DNA of 64,000 bases. It comes from Erythrobacter litoralis (lineage in GTDB: Bacteria; Pseudomonadota; Alphaproteobacteria; Sphingomonadales; Sphingomonadaceae). Positions 52,610 through 61,155 of this stretch are shown here, one piece after another. How positions within the stretch are numbered: the first letter of the stretch is position 1; each line of letters begins with the position of its first letter. The position numbers and the translations under genes were made by a program. The stretch spans positions 372,001 to 436,000 of the forward strand of contig NZ_SOSI01000002.1 of the NCBI RefSeq assembly GCF_029760855.1, given 5' to 3'. The notes below the pieces were generated by a model. The model was not told the DNA's origin and did no database searches. It worked only from the letters and a program-made list of their open reading frames with translations.

Positions 52610-54003
52610 TTTCGCACGGTCTCGCCGAGATCGGTGAGGAAGTTGTTCGTCCACGATTGCACATCGTCTTCCCGAACGGTCCGGATCAGTTTTTCGTAGC
52701 GCGCTTTGCGCTCGTCCAGCGGCATAGCGAGCGCCGTGGCGATGGCATCCGAAATGTCGTCCGGGCTGTGCGGATTGACGAGGACAGCGTCCTCCAGCTG
52801 ATCCGCCGCCCCGGCGAATCGCGACAGGATCAGAACACCGGGATCATCCGGATCCTGCGCCGCGACATACTCTTTTGCGACCAGGTTCATGCCATCGCGC
52901 AGCGGCGTGACCAGCCCGATTTTCGACGCGCGGAAGAAGCCGAACAATTCGGCATGTGAATAGCCCCGGTTGACGTATCGGACCGGTACAAGATCGACCT
53001 CGGACCTCGCGCCATTGATCTGCCCCGCTTTCTGCTCGAGTTCGGCACGTATCTTCTGGTAGCTCTCCACATCCTCGCGGCTGGGCGGCGCAACCTGGAT
53101 AAATACCAGATCCCGCACCTTTTCCGGATATTGATCGTAGAACCGCGCAATCCCGTCAAGGCGTTCGGGGAGGCCCTTCGAATAATCGAGCCGGTCCACC
53201 CCGATCATCGCCAGCCGGCGGCGCGTAGAACTCATCAAACGCTGCTGCGCCTGACGAGCCTCGCCCGTTTCGCCAAGCTGCGAAAAATGCTCCCAATCAA
53301 TGCCGATTGGATAGGCACGGGCTACGGTAGACCGATCACCGAGCGTAATTCGGCCGCTGTCCTCATCGACCTCCGCTCCGAGTTCATTGCGGCAATAGTG
53401 GACGAAACTTTCCAGCCATTCCTCGGTCTGGAAGCCGATCACATCGTAATCCAGCATCGTGCGGGCCAGCCGCTCGTGATGCGGTAGGGACACGAAAAGC
53501 CGGGTCGCTGGCCACGGAATATGCAGGAAGAACCCGATCCGGTTCTTGATCCCGCGTGACCGCAGGCGCTCACCAAGGGGGATCAGGTGATAATCGTGCA
53601 CCCAGATGATATCGTCTGGCTCGATTTCCGAGGCGACGCATTCGGCGAACCGGTCGTTGACGCGCTCATAGCCCTTTCCGGTCTCGCGTTCGTATTTCGC
53701 CAGATCGAGCCGGAAATGGAAAAGCGGCCACAGGGTCGCATTGGCATAACCGTTGTAATATTCGTCGACGTCGCGCTTCGACAGATCCATCGTCGCCGTA
53801 GTCACGCCGTCGGTCGTTTGTGTCGAAACCTTGCCCGTATGCTCGTCGATCTCCTCGCCCGACCAGCCGAACCACAACCCTCTGCGCTCTTTCAGCGCCG
53901 CATTCAGCGCCCCGGCCAATCCGCCCTGCGCGCCCGCAGCGCCCCGCGCCTTTGGAACCGCGACGCGGTTGGATATGACGACGAGACGGGGTTGATCGCT
54001 CAG
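52606..54003 (-). CDS. otsA: Trehalose-6-phosphate synthase
   Basis: GT20 enzyme that joins UDP-glucose and glucose-6-phosphate. It has 465 residues from the proposed start. The core begins PRLVVISNRVAVP, then GGLAGAL, WVHDYHLIPLGERLR, GFFLHIPWP, GVDRLDYSKGLPERL and PLRDGMNLVAKEY. No ATG/GTG/TTG occurs near the homologue N-terminus. The best candidate is CTG 54003-54001, which overlaps the GH15 stop as CTGA, with GGAG 9 nt upstream. The next possible start is ATG 54087, which would lie 88 nt inside GH15 and adds 28 non-homologous residues. Last gene of otsB-GH15-otsA. Confidence 0.94.
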   Translation of the reverse strand: MSDQPRLVVISNRVAVPKARGAAGAQGGLAGALNAALKERRGLWFGWSGEEIDEHTGKVSTQTTDGVTTATMDLSKRDVDEYYNGYANATLWPLFHFRLDLAKYERETGKGYERVNDRFAECVASEIEPDDIIWVHDYHLIPLGERLRSRGIKNRIGFFLHIPWPATRLFVSLPHHERLARTMLDYDVIGFQTEEWLESFVHYCRNELGAEVDEDSGRITLGDRSTVARAYPIGIDWEHFSQLGETGEARQAQQRLMSSTRRRLAMIGVDRLDYSKGLPERLDGIARFYDQYPEKVRDLVFIQVAPPSREDVESYQKIRAELEQKAGQINGARSEVDLVPVRYVNRGYSHAELFGFFRASKIGLVTPLRDGMNLVAKEYVAAQDPDDPGVLILSRFAGAADQLEDAVLVNPHSPDDISDAIATALAMPLDERKARYEKLIRTVREDDVQSWTNNFLTDLGETVRN

Positions 54004-55805
54004 CGGACTTCGCTCCAGCTTTTGGAAAGGTGACCGGCGGAATTGATTATACCCACTAGCGAGTAGGTCTGGGGGAAGTTCCCCCATAGCTCGCCGCTTT
54101 CGTAATCGAGATCTTCGCTTAGGAGACCGGACCGCGTCGTATGTTCGAGCATCGCATCGAATATCTCGCGCGATTCCTCGCTCCGCCCGACGAGATGCAG
54201 CGCCTCGATCAGCCAGAAGGTGCAGACGTTGAACGCGGTTTCCGGCGCGCCGAAATCGTCTTCGGCGGCATAGCGCAGCATATGGTTGCCCTTGCGCAGA
54301 TCGCGTTCGACGGCGGCGAAGGTCTTGAGGAAACGCTCGTCATCCGGCGTCAGGAAGCGTAATTCGACCATCTGCAACAGGCTGGCATCGAGATAATCGC
54401 TCTGGAAGCTCGCGCCGTAATGCTGGCCCTCCTCGTTCCAGGCCTGCGCTTCGATCTTTTCCCGAATGGCCTGCGCGCGGTCCTTCCAGAACCGTACGCG
54501 ATCGCCCTTGCCGAGCCGTGTTGCGACATTGGCGAGCCGGTCGCACGCGGCCCAGCACATGACGGCGGAATAGGTGTGTACTTCCTGCCGGGTACGGAAT
54601 TCCCACAGACCGGCATCGGGCTTATCGTGCTTGTCCCACGCCGCCTCGCCCACCTCCTCCAGGCTGGCGAAGTCGCGGTCGTCGGCCATACGGAGCAGGC
54701 GCTGGTCGAAGAAGGCCTGCACCGTCGGCAACACGATCTGGCCGTAGCAATCGTATTGCACCTGCTTGTAAGCGGCGTTGCCCACGCGAACCGGTCCGTT
54801 GCCGCGATAGCCGGCAAGGTTCTCCGCCTCGAACTCGTGCAATTCGGCGGCGCCCATCACGGAATAAAGGGGTTGCACCTGCCCGCCGCGCGACTGGTCG
54901 ATGATATTACGCAAATAAGCGAGATACTTTTCGAGCACGTCCAGCGCGCCGAGGCGGTTCAAAGCCTGCACGGTATAATAGCTGTCGCGTATCCAGCAGT
55001 AACGGTAATCCCAGTTGCGCTGGCTTCCCGGCGCTTCCGGGATCGATGTGGTCAGCGCGGCGACGATGGCGCCGGTTTCCTCGTGCTGGCACAGTTTGAG
55101 CGTAATCGCGGCGCGAATGACCTCTTCCTGCCATTCCAGCGGAATATGCAAGCCGCGCACCCAGTGCTGCCAGTACTTCTTCGTACTGGCTTCCATCCTG
55201 CGGACTTCGGTGCGGATGTTGCCGGAAAACGGCTCGTCGGGCCCAAGAAAGAAATGCTGGTCGCTTTCGACCCGGTAGCTGCGGCCTTCGAGAATGTATC
55301 CGACCGGCGCATCCGTCGATAGGCGGAGGACATGGGCGCCCGCCATGTAACGAATATGGTTCGTGCCATTGGTCGTCTTGGCCAGAGCCGCGCCGTAATC
55401 TTTCATCGGCGCGAGCCGCACGCGGAGCCGGGGCGCACCGGCGACGGGGCGCACGATCCGCCCATAGGCGACCGGCCGGTACATCCGACCCGACCCTTCG
55501 AACCGCGGGCAGAAATCGGTGATCTCGACCGCGCTGCCGTCCTCCGCCTCCAGCCGGGTGACAAGGATCGGCGTATTGCGGACGTAATATTGCGAGGCGC
55601 TGGTTTGGCCATCGAGTTCGAACCGCCAGACGCCTTCGTCGCGATTGTCACCGTTGAGCAGCGAACAGAACACCGGATCGCCGTCTACCCGCGGCACGCA
55701 GCCCCAGACAAAACCGCCCACCTCGTCGATTAGGGCGCTGACTTGGCAATTGCCGATCGGGGAAAGTTCGAGACTGGCTTGCGTGTTCGTCAAAGATTCA
55801 ACCAT
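54000..55805 (-). CDS. Glycoside hydrolase family 15 protein (glucoamylase/trehalase-like)
   Basis: A 601-residue cytosolic protein without signal peptide. An N-terminal beta-sandwich (trehalase-like, residues 1-220) precedes the alpha/alpha barrel with QRNWDYRYCWIRDSYYTVQAL and, near the C-terminus, LLSEDLDYESGELWGNFPQTYSLVGIINSA, which carries the probable catalytic Glu residues. GH15 members hydrolyse alpha-glucosides including trehalose. Its place between otsB and otsA, overlapping both (16 nt with otsB, 4 nt with otsA), suggests control of trehalose turnover or a related alpha-glucan. Start ATG 55805 (MVESLTNTQ). Confidence 0.9.
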   Translation of the reverse strand: MVESLTNTQASLELSPIGNCQVSALIDEVGGFVWGCVPRVDGDPVFCSLLNGDNRDEGVWRFELDGQTSASQYYVRNTPILVTRLEAEDGSAVEITDFCPRFEGSGRMYRPVAYGRIVRPVAGAPRLRVRLAPMKDYGAALAKTTNGTNHIRYMAGAHVLRLSTDAPVGYILEGRSYRVESDQHFFLGPDEPFSGNIRTEVRRMEASTKKYWQHWVRGLHIPLEWQEEVIRAAITLKLCQHEETGAIVAALTTSIPEAPGSQRNWDYRYCWIRDSYYTVQALNRLGALDVLEKYLAYLRNIIDQSRGGQVQPLYSVMGAAELHEFEAENLAGYRGNGPVRVGNAAYKQVQYDCYGQIVLPTVQAFFDQRLLRMADDRDFASLEEVGEAAWDKHDKPDAGLWEFRTRQEVHTYSAVMCWAACDRLANVATRLGKGDRVRFWKDRAQAIREKIEAQAWNEEGQHYGASFQSDYLDASLLQMVELRFLTPDDERFLKTFAAVERDLRKGNHMLRYAAEDDFGAPETAFNVCTFWLIEALHLVGRSEESREIFDAMLEHTTRSGLLSEDLDYESGELWGNFPQTYSLVGIINSAGHLSKSWSEVR

Positions 55806-56533
55806 GCATGGACTGCGGAAACATCGGGAAGGTGATAGCGAGCTGTCTGGCTTTCCCGCTCGCCGACCGCAATGCCGAACCCTCCGCATTCGTTTGCGCC
55901 GGCAAACCCGTCCTCGTCGGTCAGGTCGTCGCCGATGAAGATCGGACGGGCACCTTTGAACCGGTCTTCGGCCATGAAGGTTTCGACCGCGCTGCCCTTG
56001 TGCGCGCCCGAAGCGGTGAGTTCGACCACGCGTTTGCCGCGCTTCATCTCGAGCTCGTATTCGTTCGCCACGTTCGTCGCGAGATCGAGCACGGCCTGCT
56101 CGGCTTCGGGATCGTTGCGATAGTGCAGCGCGCCGCCGTGGGCCTTCTGTTCGTAGGTTATGCCGCGCTCTGCCGCGAACCGGCGCATGGTTTCCACTGC
56201 CTTATCGGGCAAAGGGTTCGGTTCCTCGCCAAGGCGCGAGCCCTTCTCATCGAGGCAATAGGCTCCGTGCGAACCCGCGCGGGCAAGGTCGCAGGTGCCG
56301 ATATGCGTTTCGAAATTGTCGAGCGCACGCCCCGTCACGATCGCCAAACGACCGTCCAGCCGCGTGCGAAGATCGCGCAGATTTTCCAGCAAATCATCGG
56401 GAACGTGGATGCCGTCCGGCTCTTCCGCCAGCTCGACCAGCGTGCCGTCGAAATCGAGAAACAGGGCGATGCAGTCCTGCGCCATCAGGTCGCGCAGCGG
56501 CGGCGGTTCGGGAAGCGGAGAGGTTGCAGCCAT
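55790..56533 (-). CDS. otsB: Trehalose-6-phosphate phosphatase
   Basis: HAD-family phosphatase that completes trehalose synthesis. It has 247 residues: catalytic DFDGTLVELA (Asp27, Asp29), LAIVTGRALDNF, GSHGAY, and motif IV IFIGDDLTDEDGF. Start ATG 56533 with AAGGCAGG as ribosome site; an internal ATG (residue 17) is also close to the core. Its end overlaps the GH15 start by 16 nt, so the three genes form one translationally linked operon. Only 31 bp separate it from the upstream aspartic protease gene. Confidence 0.95.
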   Translation of the reverse strand: MAATSPLPEPPPLRDLMAQDCIALFLDFDGTLVELAEEPDGIHVPDDLLENLRDLRTRLDGRLAIVTGRALDNFETHIGTCDLARAGSHGAYCLDEKGSRLGEEPNPLPDKAVETMRRFAAERGITYEQKAHGGALHYRNDPEAEQAVLDLATNVANEYELEMKRGKRVVELTASGAHKGSAVETFMAEDRFKGARPIFIGDDLTDEDGFAGANECGGFGIAVGERESQTARYHLPDVSAVHAWLNL

Positions 56534-56564
56534 CGCGCCTGCCTTAGCGACTGGCGCGATCAGA

Positions 56565-57236
56565 TCAACGCCGCGTTTCTACTTGGGCGAGGCCGCCCGG
56601 ATCGAGGATCAGATCGCCCTTCTCCACCCGCCAGCCTTCCAGCCGGGAGAGAAAGTTCATCCCGATAACATTGGTCCGGCCAAGATTGGGCGCGATCACG
56701 GCATCGAGTCCGCTTGCCTCGATGTTGCCGAACGCGAGCGATTCCAGTGTGGTCAGGTCGGCGGTTACGGTTCCGTTGGCGGTGGAAATCATTACCGGTA
56801 CCCCGCCCGATCGCGCTTGCAGCCCCGCCCGTTCGGCGGTTTCGGCGGACACTGCCGTCAAGGTCGCGCCGGTATCGACAAGGAAGCGCGCAGGTACGCC
56901 GTTGATCTTAGCCTCGAGCCAGTAATGCCCGTCCGCAGCCAAGGGGATGACGGTTTCGTTGCCCTCAACCCGCTGTTCGGGGAGCCCCAGCGAAGGTACG
57001 GCTACCTCAAGTCGCGGATCGAACCGGGAAAGCTGGAGCACGAGGGTGACGAGGATCGCGCCTAGAGCGATAGTCCCAATGCCGCGAACAAGCCGGCCGC
57101 CTGCGACTTTGCGCGAGACGAGCGCCGAACCGATCCAGCCGACGACCATCGCGGCCACCGTCGCCATCAGCAGACCGGATCGCGGAATGGCCCGAATGAC
57201 TTCGGAAACGCCGGAAATCAGGGGATCGAAATCCAT
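56565..57236 (-). CDS. Membrane-anchored retropepsin-like aspartic protease
   Basis: A 223-residue protein with two N-terminal membrane helices (LLMATVAAMVVGWIGSALV and GIGTIALGAILVTLVLQL). A single retropepsin-type domain follows, with the catalytic FLVDTGATLTAVS (Asp121) and the second hydrophobic-hydrophobic-Gly of NVIGMNFLSRL. It acts as a dimer by analogy to retropepsins. It belongs to the TIGR02281-like clan AA family common in alphaproteobacteria; function uncertain. It is upstream of otsB on the same strand, 31 bp apart, so cotranscription is likely. Confidence 0.88.
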   Translation of the reverse strand: MDFDPLISGVSEVIRAIPRSGLLMATVAAMVVGWIGSALVSRKVAGGRLVRGIGTIALGAILVTLVLQLSRFDPRLEVAVPSLGLPEQRVEGNETVIPLAADGHYWLEAKINGVPARFLVDTGATLTAVSAETAERAGLQARSGGVPVMISTANGTVTADLTTLESLAFGNIEASGLDAVIAPNLGRTNVIGMNFLSRLEGWRVEKGDLILDPGGLAQVETRR

Positions 57237-57280
57237 CCTTGGAATATAGGCGGTTTGCCGCGCGAAGGAAGAGCCCGCGC

Positions 57281-58279
57281 TTACGGCGCCTCGCGTTGCT
57301 CAGTCGCTTCGGCGAGGATAAGCGAAAAGCGCTTCTCGCTGTCCCGCCAGCGCTTAACTGGTGTCCAGCCGCCGGCCAGCAGCAAGGTGGCCGAGCTGCG
57401 GCGCGTGAACTTGTGGCTGTTCTCCGTGTGGATCGTCTCGCCCTTCGCCATCGAGAAGCGTTCACCGCAAATCGAGAAGTCGATGGCGCGCGCCGCTTCA
57501 AGATGCATTTCGACGCGGGCGAACTTGTTGTTCCACCGTGCCTCGTGGCGCAGGGCATCGACCGGGATGTCGCCATCGAGCTCGCGGTTTATCCGACGCG
57601 CAAGGTTGAGATTGAACTCGGCGGTTACGCCTTTCGCATCGTCATATGCCGCCTCCAGTACATCGCGGTCTTTCACGAGGTCCATGCCGATGAGGAGCAA
57701 TGGCGCCGTGCCCTCGTCTGCGCGGAGCGTCGCACGCATCGAGCGCAGCAGGTCGACGGCCGTCCGCGGCACCATGTTGCCGATGGTGGAGCCAGGAAAG
57801 AACCCGAGTTTCGGCATGGTCTTCACCGCATCGGGCAACGGCGTCTCGCGCATGAAATCCGCCTCGACCGGGTGGATCGGCAGGCCCGGAAACTTCTCGC
57901 CAAGTGCAGCAGCAGAGGCGCGCAGGAAATCGCCCGCAATGTCTAGCGGGATGTAAGCGGCAGGTTCGATGGCCGACAGCAGCAGCGGGGTCTTGACCGA
58001 GCTGCCCGATCCGAATTCGACGACGGCCCGCCCTTCCCCGATCAGCTCGGCGAATTCCTCGCCCCGCGCTTTCAATATCTCGGTTTCCGCACGGGTCGGG
58101 TAGTATTCCTCGACCTCGGTGATGTCCTCGAACAATTGCGATCCGGCATCGTCGTACAGCCAGCGCGCGGGGATCGCTTTCTGCCGCTGCCGCAGGCCGT
58201 TCAACACGTCCTTGCGAAACGCGCGGTCGACCCCGTCCTCGTCGCGATCGACGATTGCCATGCCCTGTTCGTTTTTCAT
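57281..58279 (-). CDS. egtD: L-histidine N-alpha-methyltransferase
   Basis: SAM-dependent trimethylation of histidine to hercynine, the first step of ergothioneine synthesis. It has 332 residues: N-terminal FRKDVLNGLRQRQKAIPARWLYDDAGSQLFEDIT, SAM motif VVEFGSGSSVKTPLLL, GFFPGSTIGNM, and the C-terminal METH-like SHKFT region (HTENSHKFTRRSS). It lies 6 bp after egtB, so the two are cotranscribed. The cysteine-linked C-S lyase and amidohydrolase genes are not next to it. Confidence 0.95.
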   Translation of the reverse strand: MKNEQGMAIVDRDEDGVDRAFRKDVLNGLRQRQKAIPARWLYDDAGSQLFEDITEVEEYYPTRAETEILKARGEEFAELIGEGRAVVEFGSGSSVKTPLLLSAIEPAAYIPLDIAGDFLRASAAALGEKFPGLPIHPVEADFMRETPLPDAVKTMPKLGFFPGSTIGNMVPRTAVDLLRSMRATLRADEGTAPLLLIGMDLVKDRDVLEAAYDDAKGVTAEFNLNLARRINRELDGDIPVDALRHEARWNNKFARVEMHLEAARAIDFSICGERFSMAKGETIHTENSHKFTRRSSATLLLAGGWTPVKRWRDSEKRFSLILAEATEQREAP

Positions 58280-58285
58280 AAACCC

Positions 58286-59536
58286 CTAAACGTCTTTTGC
58301 GAGCCGCAGCCCCGTGAATTGCCAGCGCTGGTGCGGATAGAAGAAATTGCGATAGCTGGCGCGCGAATGGCCACGCGCCGTCGCACAGCTTGCCCCGCGC
58401 AGCACGAACTGCCCGCTCATGAACTTGCCGTTATATTCGCCCACCGCGCCTTCGGCCGGCTGAAAGCGCGGATAGGGCAGATAGGCGCTGCGCATGAATT
58501 GCCAGCAATCGCCGAACAGCCCTTCGGCGCCGAGCGGCAAGGGAGGCGCAGCGCGGTCGAGCTGGTTTCCGCCCGCAGGATCGTGCGCGGGCGCAGAGCC
58601 CTCTTGCCCTCGGGCGATCGCTTCCCACTCGAATTCGGTCGGCAGGCGGTGTCCTGCCCAGCTCGCGAACGCATCGGCCTCGTAATAGGAGATATGCGTG
58701 ACCGGCGCTTCGGGATCGCGCGTCTGCCAGCCGGAATGCGTGAAATGCTCGTCGTCGCGCCAGTATAGCGGGGCACGCACGCGATTTTCGTTCACCCACG
58801 CCCATCCGTCCGACAACCAGAGCGCTGCGGTCTCATACCCGCCATCGGCGATGAACGCGTCCCACTCGCCGTTCATGACGAGGCGTTTCGATAGGGCGAA
58901 GGGTTCGAGTAGCTGGCGATGCGCCGGCCCTTCGCAATCGAAGGCGAAGCCATCCTCCTGATGCCCGATCCGCGCGATGCCGCCGGGATGGGTATACCAT
59001 CCATCGACCTGCGTCGGGCCCGCTGTTTCGGGGGCAGCCCACATGGCCGGACCCAGAGGGTTCTGAAACAGGGCGTGCTTGATATCGGTCAGCAGCAATT
59101 CCTGATGCTGCTGTTCGTGCGACAGGCCGAGATCGATCAACGGAGCCAGCGCCGGATCATCGAGCAGCGTCTCCATCTCGCCGTTCACATGCGTGCGCCA
59201 TTCGAGGATGTCGGCCAGCGTGGGCCGCGATAGCATTCCGCGCGAGAACCGGTCGATCCGCTCGCCCTCGGCTTCGTAATAGGAGTTGAAGACGAACGGC
59301 CAATCCTCGTCGAACAGGCGATAGCCTGGCTTGTGATCTCGCAGCAGGAAGGTTTCCCAGAACCACGTCGTATGCGCCAAATGCCACTTCGCGGGCGAGG
59401 CATCTTCCATCGATTGCAGCGTCGCATCGGCATCGGACAGCGGCGCGACCAGCGCTTCGCTCAGGCTACGAACGGCGGCAAATGCGTCTGCGCGATCCTG
59501 CGATCCGGCTTCGGTTCTGGCTTCGGCCTGGGACAT
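58286..59536 (-). CDS. egtB: Ergothioneine biosynthesis sulfoxide synthase
   Basis: Non-heme iron enzyme that couples hercynine with a thiol donor and oxygen. It has 416 residues: N-terminal DinB-like part with WHLAHTTWFWE (His52/His55) and SHEQQHQELLLTD (His140, His144), which supply the iron ligands. The C-terminal FGE-sulfatase domain (SYYEADAFASWAGHRLPTEFEWEAIARG, FGDCWQFMRSAYLPYPRF, RGASCATARGHSRASYRNFF) is complete. Start ATG 59536 after GAGAGGGG. First gene of egtB-egtD. Whether it prefers gamma-glutamylcysteine or cysteine cannot be told from sequence alone. Confidence 0.95.
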   Translation of the reverse strand: MSQAEARTEAGSQDRADAFAAVRSLSEALVAPLSDADATLQSMEDASPAKWHLAHTTWFWETFLLRDHKPGYRLFDEDWPFVFNSYYEAEGERIDRFSRGMLSRPTLADILEWRTHVNGEMETLLDDPALAPLIDLGLSHEQQHQELLLTDIKHALFQNPLGPAMWAAPETAGPTQVDGWYTHPGGIARIGHQEDGFAFDCEGPAHRQLLEPFALSKRLVMNGEWDAFIADGGYETAALWLSDGWAWVNENRVRAPLYWRDDEHFTHSGWQTRDPEAPVTHISYYEADAFASWAGHRLPTEFEWEAIARGQEGSAPAHDPAGGNQLDRAAPPLPLGAEGLFGDCWQFMRSAYLPYPRFQPAEGAVGEYNGKFMSGQFVLRGASCATARGHSRASYRNFFYPHQRWQFTGLRLAKDV

Positions 59537-59580
59537 CGGCCCCTCTCTCCTGCGGCCACCGGGAAGCAGCAACCAGCGCC

Positions 59581-59609
59581 CAATTTGGACAATTTGCGCC
59601 GCAGGTCAA
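59581..59609 (-). promoter_or_regulatory. Possible egtB promoter
   Basis: On the minus strand TTGACC (59609-59604) is a good -35, with AAATTG (59586-59581) 17 nt away as a weak -10. It is 45 nt upstream of egtB. Confidence 0.3.
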
Positions 59610-59659
59610 ACCTTCAGGCCGGAAAAATACCACGCACGATCATATGTTAAACACATAGG

Positions 59660-61033
59660 TCATGCCGCATCGGCGCGCTGTTGCGCATGCTCGGCATTGA
59701 TCATCTCGGCGATCAGGAAGGCCAGCTCGATCGATTGCGCGGCATTCAGACGCGGGTCGCAATGGGTGTGGTAGCGATCCTTCAGCGCGTCGTCGGTGAT
59801 GGCCACCGCGCCGCCGACGCATTCGGTCACGTCCTGCCCGGTCATCTCGACATGGATGCCGCCGGCATGGGTGCCTTCCGCGCGGTGGACGGCGAAGAAG
59901 CCGCGCACCTCAGCAAGGATGCGGTCGAACGGGCGCGTCTTGTAGCCGCTTTCCGATTTGACGACGTTGCCGTGCATCGGATCGCAACTCCACACGACCG
60001 GATGCCCTTCGTGCGCCACGGCGCGGACGAGGCGCGGGAGACCCTCTTCCACCTTATCGTGCCCGAAGCGGCTGATCAGCGTGATGCGCCCCGGCTCGCG
60101 CGCCGGATTGAGCGTGTCGAGCAGGTTCAGCAGCGCGTCGGTCTCGAGGCTCGGCCCGCATTTCATGCCAATCGGGTTGCCGATGCCGCGCATGAATTCG
60201 ACATGGGCGCTGCCCTCGAACCGTGTACGATCGCCGATCCACAGCATGTGGGCGGAGGTGTCGTACCAATCGCCCGTCAGGCTGTCGCGCCGGGTCATCG
60301 CCTGTTCGTAAGGCAGCAGCAGCGCCTCGTGGCTGGTGAAGAAGCTGGTGCCCTGCAATTGCGGCACGGTGGCCGGATCGATGCCGCACGCCTCCATGAA
60401 GTCGAGCGCCTCGCCGATCCGGTCGGCGGTCTGGGCGAACTTGTCGGCCCACGGGCTGCGGCCCATGAAATCGAGCGTCCACTGGTGCACTTGCCGCAGG
60501 TTCGCATAGCCGCCGCCCGCAAAGGCGCGAAGCAGGTTCAATGTGGCCGACGCCTGGAAATAGGCGCGGACCATCCGCTGCGGATCGTTATGCCGGGCGG
60601 CGGCATCGAATTCGATGCCGTTGACGTTGTCGCCGAAATAGCTCGGCAGGGTCACATCGCCCTGCGTTTCCGTATCCGAACTGCGCGGCTTGGCGAATTG
60701 GCCCGCCATGCGGCCCACCTTCACCACCGGCTGCTTGCTGGCGAAGGTCATCACCACCGCCATCTGCAGCAGGACGCGGAAAGTATCGCGGATGTTGTTC
60801 GGATGGAATTCGGCGAAGCTTTCCGCGCAATCGCCGCCCTGAAGGAGGAACGCCTTGCCGCCAGCAACTTCGGCGAGATCGGCCTTCAGCGCCCGCGCCT
60901 CGCCTGCGAAAACAAGCGGCGGATGGCTCGACAGCGTGGTTTCCGCCTCTTTCAACGCGGCTTCATCTTCGTAGCGCGGCAGGTGCCGGGCTTCGAATTC
61001 ATGCCAGCTATCGGGTGCCCATTCGCGTGCCAT
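59660..61033 (-). CDS. Class II 3-deoxy-7-phosphoheptulonate synthase (DAHP synthase)
   Basis: First enzyme of the shikimate pathway, condensing PEP and erythrose-4-phosphate. It has 457 residues of the plant-like class II family: [78 protein letters not shown] and WSCDPMHGN. Start ATG 61033 ([15 protein letters not shown]) is chosen; the upstream extension does not fit. Single gene between egtB and the M16 peptidase gene. Confidence 0.95.
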   Translation of the reverse strand: MAREWAPDSWHEFEARHLPRYEDEAALKEAETTLSSHPPLVFAGEARALKADLAEVAGGKAFLLQGGDCAESFAEFHPNNIRDTFRVLLQMAVVMTFASKQPVVKVGRMAGQFAKPRSSDTETQGDVTLPSYFGDNVNGIEFDAAARHNDPQRMVRAYFQASATLNLLRAFAGGGYANLRQVHQWTLDFMGRSPWADKFAQTADRIGEALDFMEACGIDPATVPQLQGTSFFTSHEALLLPYEQAMTRRDSLTGDWYDTSAHMLWIGDRTRFEGSAHVEFMRGIGNPIGMKCGPSLETDALLNLLDTLNPAREPGRITLISRFGHDKVEEGLPRLVRAVAHEGHPVVWSCDPMHGNVVKSESGYKTRPFDRILAEVRGFFAVHRAEGTHAGGIHVEMTGQDVTECVGGAVAITDDALKDRYHTHCDPRLNAAQSIELAFLIAEMINAEHAQQRADAA

Positions 61034-61155
61034 TGCTTTCAACTTCCGTCCGTCGTTCCAAGGTTCGCCCCTATAAGAAGGCAAGACGAGCGGCCGCTAT
61101 CGCACAAGCAGCATTTGCTTGGCCAACGTAAAACCGCGATTGCGGTGATCGAAGA

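Noticed and set aside
61128..61146. Terminator of the M16 peptidase gene (ACCGC-gatt-GCGGT with TTTT)
   Set aside because: Only a 5-bp stem with a four-T run. Too weak to call, although its position is suitable.
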